Of a DNA stretch of 59,075 bases, positions 45,501-55,800 are shown one piece after another. The notes beneath the pieces are model-generated. The model ran no database searches. It saw only the letters and a list, made by a program, of their open reading frames with translations, and was not told the DNA's origin. Position numbers and translations under genes: made by a program. Every line of letters starts with the position of its first letter. The first letter of the stretch is position 1. The DNA comes from JBKHBT01 sp046542255 (lineage in GTDB: Bacteria > UBP14 > UBA6098 > JBKHBT01): NCBI GenBank assembly GCA_046542255.1, contig JBKHBT010000010.1, positions 1-59,075 of the forward strand. Reading direction: 5' to 3'.

Positions 45501-48500
45501 TGCCCATTCGGCACATGATAAAGCACATGTCGCAGGGCCTTCTGTATCTATTTCTGATCTACCATAGATATTTAGTTCTGGCGCAGTATTGTCCAATACC
45601 AAATACCTGAGTTCGCTATCATAGCCACATACATTTCCAGCTGAATCGATTGCATAGCTTTCGATTTCCAGGACCGATGGGTCGAGTGAGCCTGTGAAGC
45701 CATTATACTTCCAGACACCGCCAATTTCATCGTAGTCACATTCATTTTCGAAGCTAACATCGGTACTCCAACCGAAACCATGTTTCCACCATTTATCTCT
45801 AAGTGTATCATGTACTGTTACATAAACAACACTTACATTTGAAATATCGACAGAATCGATACCGGCGATAGAAGGAATTTGATCGTTTGCTTCGATCTCG
45901 ATTGTCCTATTCCAATGATTTCCAAGCTCTGGAGTCAATGAATAGAAACCAGCTTCAGGATGTGTAATATCTGTCTCCGGACAAACAGTATCATAGATGA
46001 AACTGAATGTGAATCGAGCATCGGGGTCGGGGTCATTGCCTGCTATATCATATGCTCTTACGGTGCAATCATATCGTCCCTGAATATCAGGAGCTCCAAG
46101 TGCGACTTTATATGTATCGACATCTTCATATGTCATTGGTATCCAGGATTCATCGCCAACCCATGACGAGCCATCCCAATATCTTCCACGTTCATTGACA
46201 ATCTTCAATTGAACCTTGTCAATATATAAAGGCACCGAATGAGATTCATCCTCGACTCTGGCCAAAATCTCCTCGGGGAATTCATCATAATGTGTCTTTA
46301 TGGCTGGAGGCCTTGTGTATGGAATGCTAACCCTGGCATCGATAACATTAGCATCTGTAATATCGATACCAATTTTCGAGCCAATGGAATAGAACAAAGA
46401 GTCATCCGTACTTGGGTCATCCGGCATTTTATTATTATCGTGATAGCGAATATTGCATTTCGTATAAGCCAGGCCTTCATAGATATCGGAATCGTCATTC
46501 CACCTTAAAGTCCATTGCATCTCATCGACTTCCAATGGAGCGATTGCCCATTCCAGGCCTAAGTCGGGAGTAAGGCTTTCGATTCTTTCATTTCCATCGA
46601 TTTCTTCGATAGGATTATCTGCAAGGTCTGTTAAGTAAATCGAACCAAAAAGTTCAGAGTAATCGAGCAGCCTATCGGCAATGGCACGGTCATCGAGGTC
46701 GGGAGTTACGCCATCGTCTTCATTTTCGACATTTAACATACAGGTTACATAGTTATCTGGATTGGCATTTATCCAATAAACTCCAGTGTGCTCATCGCTG
46801 CCTTCGAAGATCATATTGCCTACATTATCCAGCTCGGGCCTTTTCTGGACGCCAATAGAGTCGGAATCGTCCTGGTTTTCTACAAGCAATTCTGTATAAT
46901 GCCTATTATCAGCCTTCATGTATAGCAAGCCATAATCATCAAAGTCGATATCACAATTAAAAAGCTCATCCATAGCGCGGCCATTATTGCCGATATCATC
47001 GACATCTGCAATTATCGACCAGGTTACGATATCGTCATCGTAACGGATAATTGGATCTGCAACCCAGTTTCTGAACATCTTCTCGGCAGGAGCCAAAATA
47101 GCCGAAACGACACCAGAACCATCGATTTGCTGATTTCTCAACTTGATTCTAACCGAATCGAGTTTGTCTTCTCCAGTAATAGATACTCGAGCTTTGATAT
47201 CGAACTGTTGGCCATTGGTTACATATGTACCATTTTCAAAATCGGGGTCATCAACACGGTAATTTGGTGCAGTAGAATTATCTACCCATAATGACTCGAT
47301 ACTAAATACAACCGGTTCCTCTACCTTTATCCTGATAAACTCGCTTCCTTCGCGAAGTGTCAGACCAATAGGCATCGCTCCCGGAGCAATATCATCGACA
47401 CCTGAAACTAGTACCGGATAAAGAGAGTCTATGACCGATGATGGTAATTCTGTTACATCATATTCCAAAACGGCTTCTTCCATAGATTCTAATGAATCGA
47501 GAACAGGAGCCTGAATAATAACTGTTTCATCACCATATCTAGAACGAAGCTCGATGCCAACATCATAGAAAGTAACCGAAGTTCCATTTCGTATATCGAG
47601 GGAAACAGTATGTTCGTGTTCATAGTCGGCTTCGTATTCATAGCCGGCAGTTTCTGGATCATCCATTTCCTTTGGCAGGTCAGAGTTTATAAAATCTATA
47701 TTCACAAAATGGATATAATCGCCCATCGGTAGATTAACCTTTTCAGAAACATTTCCAGCAGAATCCATCGCCCAGGCTTTAATAAAAAATCTATCGGTAG
47801 CGACATCTGGAAGGGCATCGAGTTTATATGTCCAGCGGTTAAGGACTGCGCTGTCTGGTTCTACAGTATGTTCTGTATTATATTTTACAGGTGGGAATAT
47901 CATCCAGGCACCCATGGCCTCATTCCAGAACTCTCCATCGGTATTGATAATTTCGAAAAAGACCGAATCCGCATGGACACCAGAGAAATTGTCCCGAGCA
48001 CGAAGCTTGACCGTGCTATCGCTTGGCCATCTTGGAGTTGTAGTAAGAGACGGCCCTTCGAAATTGACACTTGGGTCGATTATATCGATTCCAAAGGCAT
48101 TTTCAAATGTCATTGTAATAGGCGATTCAGTGGCTTCTGTAAAAGGCGCATAGCTCATATTGGAATAGTGGGCAGTAAAGGCAACATCGACAATAGTATT
48201 CATCGTCGCGCCAGAATTCATAAGGTCGAATCTATAAATAGCTTCATCGCCAGCACCAATCTGATCGACTGTTACATCTGCATGTTCATCTATTCCATCG
48301 ATTCCGGCTATTGTGCTGCCAATAAGTTCGATAGATGCGCCCATACTATCCAAATCACCAGCGATAGTGTTATCACCGGCCAGATTTGCAATTGCTACTT
48401 CAAAAGTAAATGGGTCATTTTGATTGAGCCAAAACTCATCATACGGAGCATCTGTCATATATCTATCGATTTCGACCTGTGGAGGATTTTGAATGCCGAT

Positions 48501-49757
48501 CCATTCTTCATCGTCTAAATAATCGATATCACCGCTATTAATCGATGCTCCATCATTCTTGTCGGTTCCACTGATCGAAATATTAAAATACTCATCGAGT
48601 GCGTCATCTTCGCCAACTTCTGTGTCAGCAATGATCGGAATCATAAGCGCTTCAGTGGTTCCGCCTGCAATATTGACATCTTCAAAAACTGTAAGGCTAT
48701 CGAATGAAGATTCAATGCCAAGTGAGGATGTGCTTTGTAGCACGATTGCAATATCTTCGATTGTGCCTTCGCCAGGATTACTTATCGTAATACGAAGATT
48801 AAAATTCTGTCCAGCAACAACAAAAGGAGCATTATTGCATGTCTCAGGATCGATATCAACGTCTTCAACCAGAATCTTTGCATCTTCCTGAACTTCGACA
48901 AACAATGTATCATAAGTATATTCGTGTCCCATAGCATACATAATATCATCGGAACCATCACCTTCGCCAAAATCAGCAAAGATTGTATCCACATCAGCAG
49001 CTATGAATTCAACGATTGTAAAATCGAGAGTCCTTGAAGCGCCCGGGGCAAGATGGCCCAAAAGATTGCTTCCTAGCGGCGTGCCGTTTTGATTATAAAG
49101 CCAAACTCTGGCATCATCACTGGCATAATGGCCATTATTGCGAACAGTAACCTCGACTTCATGAGTCTGGCCCTGATTAGCAAAATGCGTAGGATAATCG
49201 CTATCGGTATTGATATTGATTAGATCTGAAGTGAGAGACAAAATTTCGAGATTTGTTATTCTGCATTCTGCAAAATAATTCTCACTGGTAGCCGGAAGAT
49301 CATTACACTCAACACGCAATAAATATGTACCAGCATCCGCATCTATGGAAACGACTCCTGTATCAGAAGCAGAAACCACAAGTTCTTCTTCGGCAGGAAG
49401 GATTGGACAATCATCGGCATCTACTTCATTAATCGACATTACAAAATCAAAATCACCGGCTACGATCCAGGTGATATTTGCTGCTTCGGTAAGCTCGACC
49501 TTGTAATAGTCAACATCGGGAGTTGGCGTTCCACCAACGTCGTAATATCCACTAACACCCCAGAATATATCTCCGGAGCTTATCGGCAGATTATAAGCTA
49601 CTCCGCCATTGCAGCCACTATTATAAGTGTCGTTATAGTCGTCACCCAAAGCGGGTTCACCTTCATCGACAGCTCCAACCGGCCTTGAAATCTGGCCAAA
49701 TAGAGAAGCTGCCAATAAAGCAATCAGTAATAACATGAAAAATGATCGTCTCATCAT
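42555..49757 (-). CDS. Giant T9SS-sorted multidomain protein (2400 residues)
   Basis: The largest gene of the window. After a signal peptide (FFMLLLIALLAASLFGQ) comes a PPC-like beta domain (about 30-165), then CARDB-like domains (about 180-420 and again near 800-1050). Next are at least four repeats of an Ig-like module with the pattern W...W...Y...AxDxAGN (for example IKAWAMDSAGNVSEK, VRAYDIAGNDP, IESYAIDSAGNVC, VVAKAFDDVGNAS). An FN3 domain (YVIYHSEKPYSEYTVL) follows, then a C-terminal region like that of the other giants and a FlgD-like T9SS type A domain (ENNPNPFNASTKISF, PTGVYFYKLQ, RMMLIK). No enzyme domain was seen. It likely forms a long fibre-like surface or secreted protein. GGAGGA directly precedes ATGATG; the second ATG may be used. 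A strong promoter lies upstream. Confidence 0.87.
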   Translation of the reverse strand: MMRRSFFMLLLIALLAASLFGQISRPVGAVDEGEPALGDDYNDTYNSGCNGGVAYNLPISSGDIFWGVSGYYDVGGTPTPDVDYYKVELTEAANITWIVAGDFDFVMSINEVDADDCPILPAEEELVVSASDTGVVSIDADAGTYLLRVECNDLPATSENYFAECRITNLEILSLTSDLININTDSDYPTHFANQGQTHEVEVTVRNNGHYASDDARVWLYNQNGTPLGSNLLGHLAPGASRTLDFTIVEFIAADVDTIFADFGEGDGSDDIMYAMGHEYTYDTLFVEVQEDAKILVEDVDIDPETCNNAPFVVAGQNFNLRITISNPGEGTIEDIAIVLQSTSSLGIESSFDSLTVFEDVNIAGGTTEALMIPIIADTEVGEDDALDEYFNISISGTDKNDGASINSGDIDYLDDEEWIGIQNPPQVEIDRYMTDAPYDEFWLNQNDPFTFEVAIANLAGDNTIAGDLDSMGASIELIGSTIAGIDGIDEHADVTVDQIGAGDEAIYRFDLMNSGATMNTIVDVAFTAHYSNMSYAPFTEATESPITMTFENAFGIDIIDPSVNFEGPSLTTTPRWPSDSTVKLRARDNFSGVHADSVFFEIINTDGEFWNEAMGAWMIFPPVKYNTEHTVEPDSAVLNRWTYKLDALPDVATDRFFIKAWAMDSAGNVSEKVNLPMGDYIHFVNIDFINSDLPKEMDDPETAGYEYEADYEHEHTVSLDIRNGTSVTFYDVGIELRSRYGDETVIIQAPVLDSLESMEEAVLEYDVTELPSSVIDSLYPVLVSGVDDIAPGAMPIGLTLREGSEFIRIKVEEPVVFSIESLWVDNSTAPNYRVDDPDFENGTYVTNGQQFDIKARVSITGEDKLDSVRIKLRNQQIDGSGVVSAILAPAEKMFRNWVADPIIRYDDDIVTWSIIADVDDIGNNGRAMDELFNCDIDFDDYGLLYMKADNRHYTELLVENQDDSDSIGVQKRPELDNVGNMIFEGSDEHTGVYWINANPDNYVTCMLNVENEDDGVTPDLDDRAIADRLLDYSELFGSIYLTDLADNPIEEIDGNERIESLTPDLGLEWAIAPLEVDEMQWTLRWNDDSDIYEGLAYTKCNIRYHDNNKMPDDPSTDDSLFYSIGSKIGIDITDANVIDARVSIPYTRPPAIKTHYDEFPEEILARVEDESHSVPLYIDKVQLKIVNERGRYWDGSSWVGDESWIPMTYEDVDTYKVALGAPDIQGRYDCTVRAYDIAGNDPDPDARFTFSFIYDTVCPETDITHPEAGFYSLTPELGNHWNRTIEIEANDQIPSIAGIDSVDISNVSVVYVTVHDTLRDKWWKHGFGWSTDVSFENECDYDEIGGVWKYNGFTGSLDPSVLEIESYAIDSAGNVCGYDSELRYLVLDNTAPELNIYGRSEIDTEGPATCALSCAEWATILDNAITGEVSDSILQIDSVLLSIENVDDERWWSDSEEGFTEATEYWFNPGSYSPHEEDDWSGIEEINEEDASVIGWHTLDFKYDMECPIPMGESAVLRVVAKAFDDVGNASVDTQYFCVDNEAPYASPVYPAELEAVHITETWADHDTFKVTVFDSLVGSCPCDDCVPEVEMRLTRASDNKIWIETMPGSGLWVDPPVDYEDLNLNLDPIADSNMWFYHHSLLPMSVGQYNITLRVTDCRNNVNTLYWTFMITNEERGFITLETPDVDGHYVRHVGEEFPLIATVYDRPGHVDSLFPWPLEFGTNIAPSVVSFPPPTVLSNGRDTFTVSVDQVGAMNFWAEVQEPGPDYDRAWTLPAITIIDTISSDFYRIAENVENDQGDSIRIRHVIVNEDAEYNYYYKNSAMEWVEIEPARVAGGTSIGDTVEAILYLGDMAGVDYVAAIEYGINVITDPGIPGYTDSTGVIAIDEAIAIDEYPPLAIDDLCIEWLDGTEQVRLEWDGVTDGLNPDDSTDIQPEFMPDDHIEYVIYHSEKPYSEYTVLDTTDETFFVDTETREELRNYYYYVVPADRDNIADDSYYHHDIVGKFDKVIGVDYGYPSVDRWVFNSLPFDVEDVENSYDFIDEYIYPNQNNIWTLDADLGWNQNQSIDSASGMAFPPVPIVFEEYTQGFLSYSSVEKTITLVGDVPDEGTIELDLSAGNFGNLMLVPLDKEGLTTAEELGDDLLAEGVDLDAISNTVSIARYVEDVGYIGPDFDVRPGDCYRVYINSPGSYSKEAMKDDKEEVHGFEIDGRVYADPCMIYGKADDTNWKIEGRMYGVSGNVVTGVVEDGYFHIQVGHFGEVWKTGDIVTIEFSDDDGNTFIRDIELTGEPTIDIGKITNDVTIEKPMEFSLLENNPNPFNASTKISFAIAEDCKTELSIYDIDGKLVKKLVDNELAAGEYNIRWNGLDERNNTVPTGVYFYKLQAGNYSNTKRMMLIK

Positions 49758-49842
49758 TCCTCCTTAGTCTTGAATGATTAAATATCAAAATAATATCAAA
49801 TAAACAAATTTAGCCCAAATAGACTCGTACTAACTTTAAGAC

Positions 49843-49870
49843 AATATAGTGATAAGAAAGCCGTTGTCAA
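49843..49870 (-). promoter_or_regulatory. Promoter of the 2400-residue protein gene
   Basis: On the minus strand TTGACA and TATATT are separated by 16 bp, about 85 bp before the start codon. The surrounding 346-bp gap (49758-50103) is very AT-rich and holds no gene that I can see. Confidence 0.7.
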
Positions 49871-50103
49871 GTGCTTTTTGCCAATATTTCCAGAGCAAAT
49901 GGCCAATTTGCGAAACTTATGCTTAAAGTCATTAATGTAACTTCTTGCGTTATATGTAAATACGGCATTTTTTGTCGAGTTTATAATTTTTTTGTTTTTT
50001 CTATAAATTTTAATATAGCGTATCTTATGCCTTATCATCTTACTCACAACATTAACTAAATAATTTGAATAAATTTTAACGAATTTAATGACCAAATAAA
50101 TCT

Positions 50104-52020
50104 CTACAACCGATTACCTTTTTTTACTCTTTCGGTATCTATTTCGCTTGTTGAAGAATTCGGAACCTCGATTTCCATAGTCCTAATCGGCTTTGTCCGG
50201 GTCCTGCGACGCTGAGGTGCAGAAGACTCATCAGAATTCTGTGAAGATCCGGCTTCATTGGAATTCATAGATCGAGATGTGCCTTTATTGATGTTGTTTT
50301 CGGATGCTATTGCAGGAAGTTCGGAAAGGTCTTCTTTGTAATAGCCACAATCATACTCTACATGGCAATAATCATGCGATTTGGCAAATCTATAAATGCC
50401 ATCGCATGTTTCAGTGCTGAAGGGATTATTCTCAAGATACAATTCACTTAATTTGCTAAGTCCCGATAATGGAGAAAGTTCCAACTGATCCAACTGATTA
50501 GAACCCAAATCGAGACGCCATAAATTACTACAATGCTGAAGAGATGTTAAATCCACCCTCGTTAAGCGATTATTGAATAGGTCGAGCTGTTCGAGTTTGA
50601 TAGCGTTTTCGAGTGGCTCCAGGTCGATTTTAAGCAAATTATTATAGGAAAGCCATAGCCCGACAAGCTTATCACTGGAAACAAGAGGCGCTAAGTCGAT
50701 CGTTGCCAACTCATTCCTATCGAGAATTATCCATTTCAAATCTACACTGGTGGCAAGAGGCGTTAAATCTATATTAACCAGATTATTTGAATATAAATCG
50801 ATCTCTGCAATATTTGGCCCTGTCGGCAAAATCACAGTCTCAAGGTCATTATAAGATGCCCGAATAAGCTCGAGGCCAAGACATTCTTTAAGCATAGTAC
50901 AATCCATGCGGACCAATCGATTATGATCCAGGTGTAGCTCACGAAGTTCAGGGCAACTGGATAAGTGATCCAGGTCTATGCTCTTTAGAAGATTCCGGCT
51001 TATAGATACATATTCTAATTTTGTGCAAGTAGAAAGCGGACGAAGCGGCAAAGATTCAATCTTATTGCCATTTATACTAATTCTCTTGAGTTCGGTGCAA
51101 TACTGTAAAGGTGACAAATCAAGCTCACGAAGGTCATTACCTATAATTTTTAGCTCTGTTAAATTAGGGCAAGTCGAAAGGGGGTTCAAATCGAGATTAG
51201 CAAGGTCGGTATTATCCTGTATTGTCAAAGATTCTAGGTTCTTCATATTGTTCAAAGGCCGCAAATCCAATCTGGCAATATCTGAACCGATAATAGATAG
51301 CTTGCGAAGAGATTTACAACTTTTAATAAAAGACAAATCCAGAGTAAGTATCTCGCGAAGCTCTAAAATAAGAACATCGAGATTACGACAAGTACCGATT
51401 GCAGAAAAATCGAGATTTTCGAAATGATTGCCAGCAATCACAAGCTCGGTAATCGAATTAGAATATTCATCGAGCCCTGATAGAAAACCTTGTGAAGGCG
51501 GCATTGTAAAAATAAGCTTCAATGATTCAACACATCCATCATCATTTCTTTCAATTAAACGATTAGGGACCGCTTTCTCACCGATTATAACAGGTTCTGA
51601 TGGATCACATTGTTGATGCTTTACATTAATCCTTATCTTCGCCCTGCGGCTCTTCCCACCCCAATAAGCGATAGAAGTAACAGTATATTCACCGGAAGGA
51701 TAATCCTTTATATCAAAAGTGTGGCTATATGGCTCCGATTCATCTGTATGCCTTTTATCCTGAAAAACAAAATCGACCTTATCCGGCTTAGGGTCTGCCA
51801 CAGCAACAATTTCTAAAGACTTATCGTGTTCTGTGCCAATAGATGGCTTTGAAAAACTCAAGGTATGAGATGCATCAGCCTCTTCCAATGCCTTTTCTGC
51901 CTTCTCGGTAACTTTTATTTTGTCCTTTTCCCAAAACTTAAGCTTACATCCAGAAGCAAATACCACAAGCAAAAACAAAACTAAAAAGGCTAATTTAATG
52001 TAATCTCTATACTTAACCAT
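50104..52020 (-). CDS. Leucine-rich repeat lipoprotein
   Basis: About 638 residues. The ATG is chosen because AAGGAA lies 4 bp before it; an upstream GTG lacks a site. The N-terminus has a lipoprotein signal (LVLFLLVVFASGC, lipobox Cys near residue 25), so it should be lipid-anchored. A short Ig-like domain follows (about 60-130; HTFDIKDYPSGEYTVTSIAY), then about 15 leucine-rich repeats of about 24 residues (for example IDLAPLVSSDKLVGLWLSYN), many with a Cys at a fixed position (L-x-x-C-x-x-L). The C-terminus is a Ser/Arg/Thr-rich tail. LRR proteins of this kind usually bind other proteins. It has no T9SS domain although its neighbours do. Confidence 0.88.
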   Translation of the reverse strand: MVKYRDYIKLAFLVLFLLVVFASGCKLKFWEKDKIKVTEKAEKALEEADASHTLSFSKPSIGTEHDKSLEIVAVADPKPDKVDFVFQDKRHTDESEPYSHTFDIKDYPSGEYTVTSIAYWGGKSRRAKIRINVKHQQCDPSEPVIIGEKAVPNRLIERNDDGCVESLKLIFTMPPSQGFLSGLDEYSNSITELVIAGNHFENLDFSAIGTCRNLDVLILELREILTLDLSFIKSCKSLRKLSIIGSDIARLDLRPLNNMKNLESLTIQDNTDLANLDLNPLSTCPNLTELKIIGNDLRELDLSPLQYCTELKRISINGNKIESLPLRPLSTCTKLEYVSISRNLLKSIDLDHLSSCPELRELHLDHNRLVRMDCTMLKECLGLELIRASYNDLETVILPTGPNIAEIDLYSNNLVNIDLTPLATSVDLKWIILDRNELATIDLAPLVSSDKLVGLWLSYNNLLKIDLEPLENAIKLEQLDLFNNRLTRVDLTSLQHCSNLWRLDLGSNQLDQLELSPLSGLSKLSELYLENNPFSTETCDGIYRFAKSHDYCHVEYDCGYYKEDLSELPAIASENNINKGTSRSMNSNEAGSSQNSDESSAPQRRRTRTKPIRTMEIEVPNSSTSEIDTERVKKGNRL

Positions 52021-52054
52021 ATTTTCCTTATTCACTTTCTTAAGTACTTTCTTA

Positions 52055-52083
52055 ATAATATTGATTTATAGGCTGATTGTCAA
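52055..52083 (-). promoter_or_regulatory. Promoter of the LRR lipoprotein
   Basis: On the minus strand TTGACA and TATTAT are separated by 17 bp; the -10 lies about 35 bp before the chosen ATG. This supports that start. Confidence 0.7.
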
Positions 52084-52116
52084 GTGGATGATTGGAATTT
52101 TTTCTTAAAAAAACTC

Positions 52117-52641
52117 TTAAATATCGCTATAAATCGATTTGTTATCTTTCTGGGATGGTTCCAGCCTTGTAAATAGCTGCATATACTGTATAAAATCTAG
52201 CTCTGCTGCCTTGAGAATATTATCTTTCCTGGCGCGAACAGTGCATTTATCATCTGAATATGTATTTACTATAAGCCCTTTTTCTTCGAGACGGTTAATA
52301 ATATCATCATTAATTGTTTCTTTGCATTTTACGGAAACCATGACGATATTTATCGAACTATCATAATATGAATCTATAAGTTCACCACCCATTTTATCAG
52401 AAAGGTGCTGAGGCATCTCGAAATCATTGCTCTTGAACTCGCGTTGGTTTCTAGGATGATTACTACTCCGTGCTGTTTTTTTCGTTACGATTTTATACTC
52501 GATTTCATCATTTTTTTCGACATCTTCACTCTCAGGGTTATAGACCATTCTGCCTGTATCTTCAGAGAGCTGAGCATTGGATGCACATCCTAAAAAAAAT
52601 AAAACAAAAAACATAATAGAAATAATTAAAGACTTTTTCAT
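52117..52641 (-). CDS. Small lipoprotein of unknown function
   Basis: About 174 residues. The ATG is set at MKKSLIISIMFF because GGGAG lies 6 bp before it. The signal ends in the lipobox FFLGC (Cys near 18), so the protein should be a lipoprotein. A Lys/Arg-rich central region is followed by a C-terminal alpha/beta domain of about 95 residues (MVSVKCKETINDDIINRLEEKG, then a strand with KCTVRARKDNI). I do not recognise the family. It lies just upstream of the LRR lipoprotein on the same strand but has its own promoter and so does the LRR gene. Confidence 0.75.
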   Translation of the reverse strand: MKKSLIISIMFFVLFFLGCASNAQLSEDTGRMVYNPESEDVEKNDEIEYKIVTKKTARSSNHPRNQREFKSNDFEMPQHLSDKMGGELIDSYYDSSINIVMVSVKCKETINDDIINRLEEKGLIVNTYSDDKCTVRARKDNILKAAELDFIQYMQLFTRLEPSQKDNKSIYSDI

Positions 52642-52734
52642 TCCATTCTCCCTTTTGTTCAATTCTATGAACAATTATTAATATAGGCTACAAATCAAAA
52701 TATATTCAATTTCTATAAAACTGCCTACGTATTT

Positions 52735-52763
52735 AATATATTTATAGTAAGTACAAATGTCAA
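52735..52763 (-). promoter_or_regulatory. Promoter of the small lipoprotein
   Basis: TTGACA and TATATT on the minus strand are separated by 17 bp, about 95 bp before the start codon. Confidence 0.68.
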
Positions 52764-52801
52764 GATTCTATATAAATATTTTCAGCAATTCACAATATTA
52801 A

Positions 52802-52831
52802 AAAAGCCGGATCAAAAATAACCCGGCTTTT
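52802..52831 (-). terminator. Terminator of the 1491-residue T9SS protein gene
   Basis: AAAAGCCGG pairs with CCGGCTTTT around a 12-nt loop, 23 bp beyond the stop; a T-run follows on the minus strand. The A/T-rich ends make it usable in both directions. Confidence 0.88.
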
Positions 52832-52853
52832 ATATACTTATTTCTCTAATTTT

Positions 52854-55800
52854 TTATTTAACCAACATCATCTTGCGTGTCTGTTCGAAGTCTTCGGACG
52901 TGATTTTGTAGAAATATACGCCAGATGAAACCTCATCAGAATTATCCGAATCGCCATGCCATGTGAAATTATGAATCCCCTGCGAGAATTCCTTTCCAGC
53001 TACTATCGTCTTTACCAATTTGCCGCGAGTATCGAATATCTCGACCGTAATAGCAGTCTCTTCTTTGAGTGATACATCGAAACTAGTAGTAGCATTGAAT
53101 GGATTTGGCGTGTTTTGGCTGATATAGTAATCATCGGGCAAAAGCGCATCGTTTTCATCGGAAGAGAGCATTATATTCCTTACCGTAATAAAGATATTAA
53201 CAGGAGCATTATAGATAAAGCTTATCTGATGATTTTCACGCATATCGATTATCTCGCCAGTTGTCGGATGAATAATTGAGAATTCATAGATTCCTTCGAA
53301 TTCGCTTGTGCCGATGCTTCCATCATTGTCTGCAAGAGGCGTATTTACTGGCCAGCTCAGAGTGATCGGAGTACCAGCATCGAGATCGCATATATTCATT
53401 GTCCATGTCTTTTCTGCACCATATTCTATCGATGATTTGAATTCATCTTTTAATCTATCTGTCCCGCGCACAAATGATGCTCTAAGTAATTCTGCGCCCG
53501 GAGGCGTAACAGTCATCTCTTTATGGTCATATACATCTTCTCGGCCATCGTCTGATGCGCCAGAGATAACTCCGAGGTAGTTCCATTTGTCGTAGATTGT
53601 TCTACCACTTTCATTAGCGCTGGCAGATATTCTAAGAGCAAATTCCGGCAGTGCACTTTCTTCTTCAGTTATTACTGCTTCTTTCATCAGGCTCTCGAAA
53701 GTATAGCTCTCACGGAAAGGTATCATTGCTGATGAAGTATTCATCTTGACCCACCATGATATCCATGGGTCGAATTCATTCGAGATTCCAGCAGGTGGCA
53801 TTCCGGGCGTATATGTAGCCCATCCGCCATTTGTGCTATAGAACCAAGCAGTCGGATCGATGCCATAGAATGATTCATCATCGGTTACCTTATCCCAATC
53901 GATTCTCCTATTGAAAGGATTGCCGATAACCTGCCAACCAGGCAAAGCTGCATCTGGATGGTATGTGAGTGATTTGGCATAGTCGCCAGTATATTCATCG
54001 CCATAGACATCGAATTTCGATCGATTATTCCATCCCCAGAGATAATAGCCTGTTCCACGCTCAAATTCAGATGGGACGACATATCTGCCATCCACAGGAT
54101 CCCATGTATAAATCTGGCTTCCAGTGCCAGAAGCATCGAAAGGAACAATATCGTCATGAAGCTGTGCCCATGGGTCATTAGGTATTGGATTTACCGGTAT
54201 GGAAACCATATTCCAGCCATAATCGATGGTTGGCGAAATCTCGAGCGTAAATGGATATCCACGTGGGCCGATCATAGGATCGACAGAGATATATCCATCG
54301 AATTCATATCTTCCTGCATGAGCAGTATGTCCGGAAGTCCTGAGCTTGACCGATACGCATTCGTCCGGAGCCAGAGTGCCATAAGGTGGGTCAAAATAGA
54401 CACCACCGGGCAATGTTCTGTATCCGGAGTCTAAGACATATACTTTCTCATCGGTCATAGATACATACCAAATATTGCCATCTCCATCGACTTCCAAACC
54501 GCCAATGCTGTATGCGCCATAAGGCGGGCATACAAATTCATTGATAACTGTGCCAGCTTCGTAATCTATCTCATATATCATATCAGCAGAGCCATTAATT
54601 CCTGCCCAAACGGTTCTTCGCGAAGAATGGTAACCTAATCCAGCCATTCCGCCAGGAACATACAAAGGAGTGCCAATAACTTCGCCAGGAGTTCCCCAGC
54701 TTTTGCCTTTGACCTTGTAAAGTAAATCGGTATTCCAACCGCCGATATAGAAAACATCCTCGACTATATCATATGCAAGGCCATAAGAATGCGTAAAATC
54801 TGGCCATGAACCGCTTTCGCCCCAGCTTGTTCCTGTCGGGCCATCTGGATCGACTATCGAATCGACCTTAAGGCCGGTATTCGGATCGAAGGCATATAGT
54901 CTCGTAGCAAGATCATTGAAGCCGGAAAGATCGACATTCATAATAGACCAAATATATTCGCCATCCCATGTCATATCGGCTGCGAGATCATTGATATCGG
55001 TAATATCGGCTTCTACATCGACATAAAATCCTGTATATGTGCCGGTTGATACATCATGCTTGCGGATTCTTTGTCCGCCAACGATATCCGAAACCCAGAA
55101 ATAGTCCACATCATAGAGTCCTTCGAGTCCTATTCCCCACGGCGTATCGACTGTTGGAATATCGAATACATCTATCAGGCTACCCATCTCGGTTGCGCGC
55201 ATGACTTTTTCATTGGAAGATTCGCTCTTGATTGGCCTAGAATTCGGAGAAATCGTGGTATTGTGAATAGAAATCTCGTCTCCCTCGTGCAAAGAAGGAC
55301 GGCTGAAATCTTCAAATCTATTAGCCCTGTATAAGCTACTACCCGAAAGGCCACTATCCCAAGGCCCGAACCACCATTCGACATCATTGTCTGTAGGATT
55401 GCAAAGCTCGAATATCTCGACACTGTCCTCATTATCGTATGCAATCGAGACCTCTAAACCGGACTCTGGCAAAACATTTGCGGGAGTCATCGGTATATAT
55501 ATAGTATTTGATTCATATTCATTGATAGAAACTATAGCTTTTCCGGGGAAATAGCCGCCTTTATGTCCGGAAACTTCAGTGATTCCAACAGGCAGTTCCT
55601 CGAAACTGAAATATCCATCTTCGTCTGTATAGACAGTATATCCGATTCCGGCAAAAACCATTGCATTCGCAATAGGTTCATAGGCTTCATTATCGTACAC
55701 ATATCCATCGATTGCGCCCACTGGGCCATCTGTTAGGCCGATGAAGGCAAGGTCATCGATAAACCAACCGGGATAATCGGAATAAGCATTATCGCTTGTG

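Noticed and set aside
29106..49757. Cohesin-like domains as proof of a cellulosome
   Set aside because: Only two such domains were seen, with no dockerins, no glycoside hydrolases and no S-layer anchors in the window; the similarity is by pattern only.
50104..51816. Repeated DNA in the LRR gene as a possible CRISPR or satellite
   Set aside because: The periodicity of about 72 bp comes from protein repeats; the nucleotide copies are diverged and there are no identical direct repeats with unique spacers.
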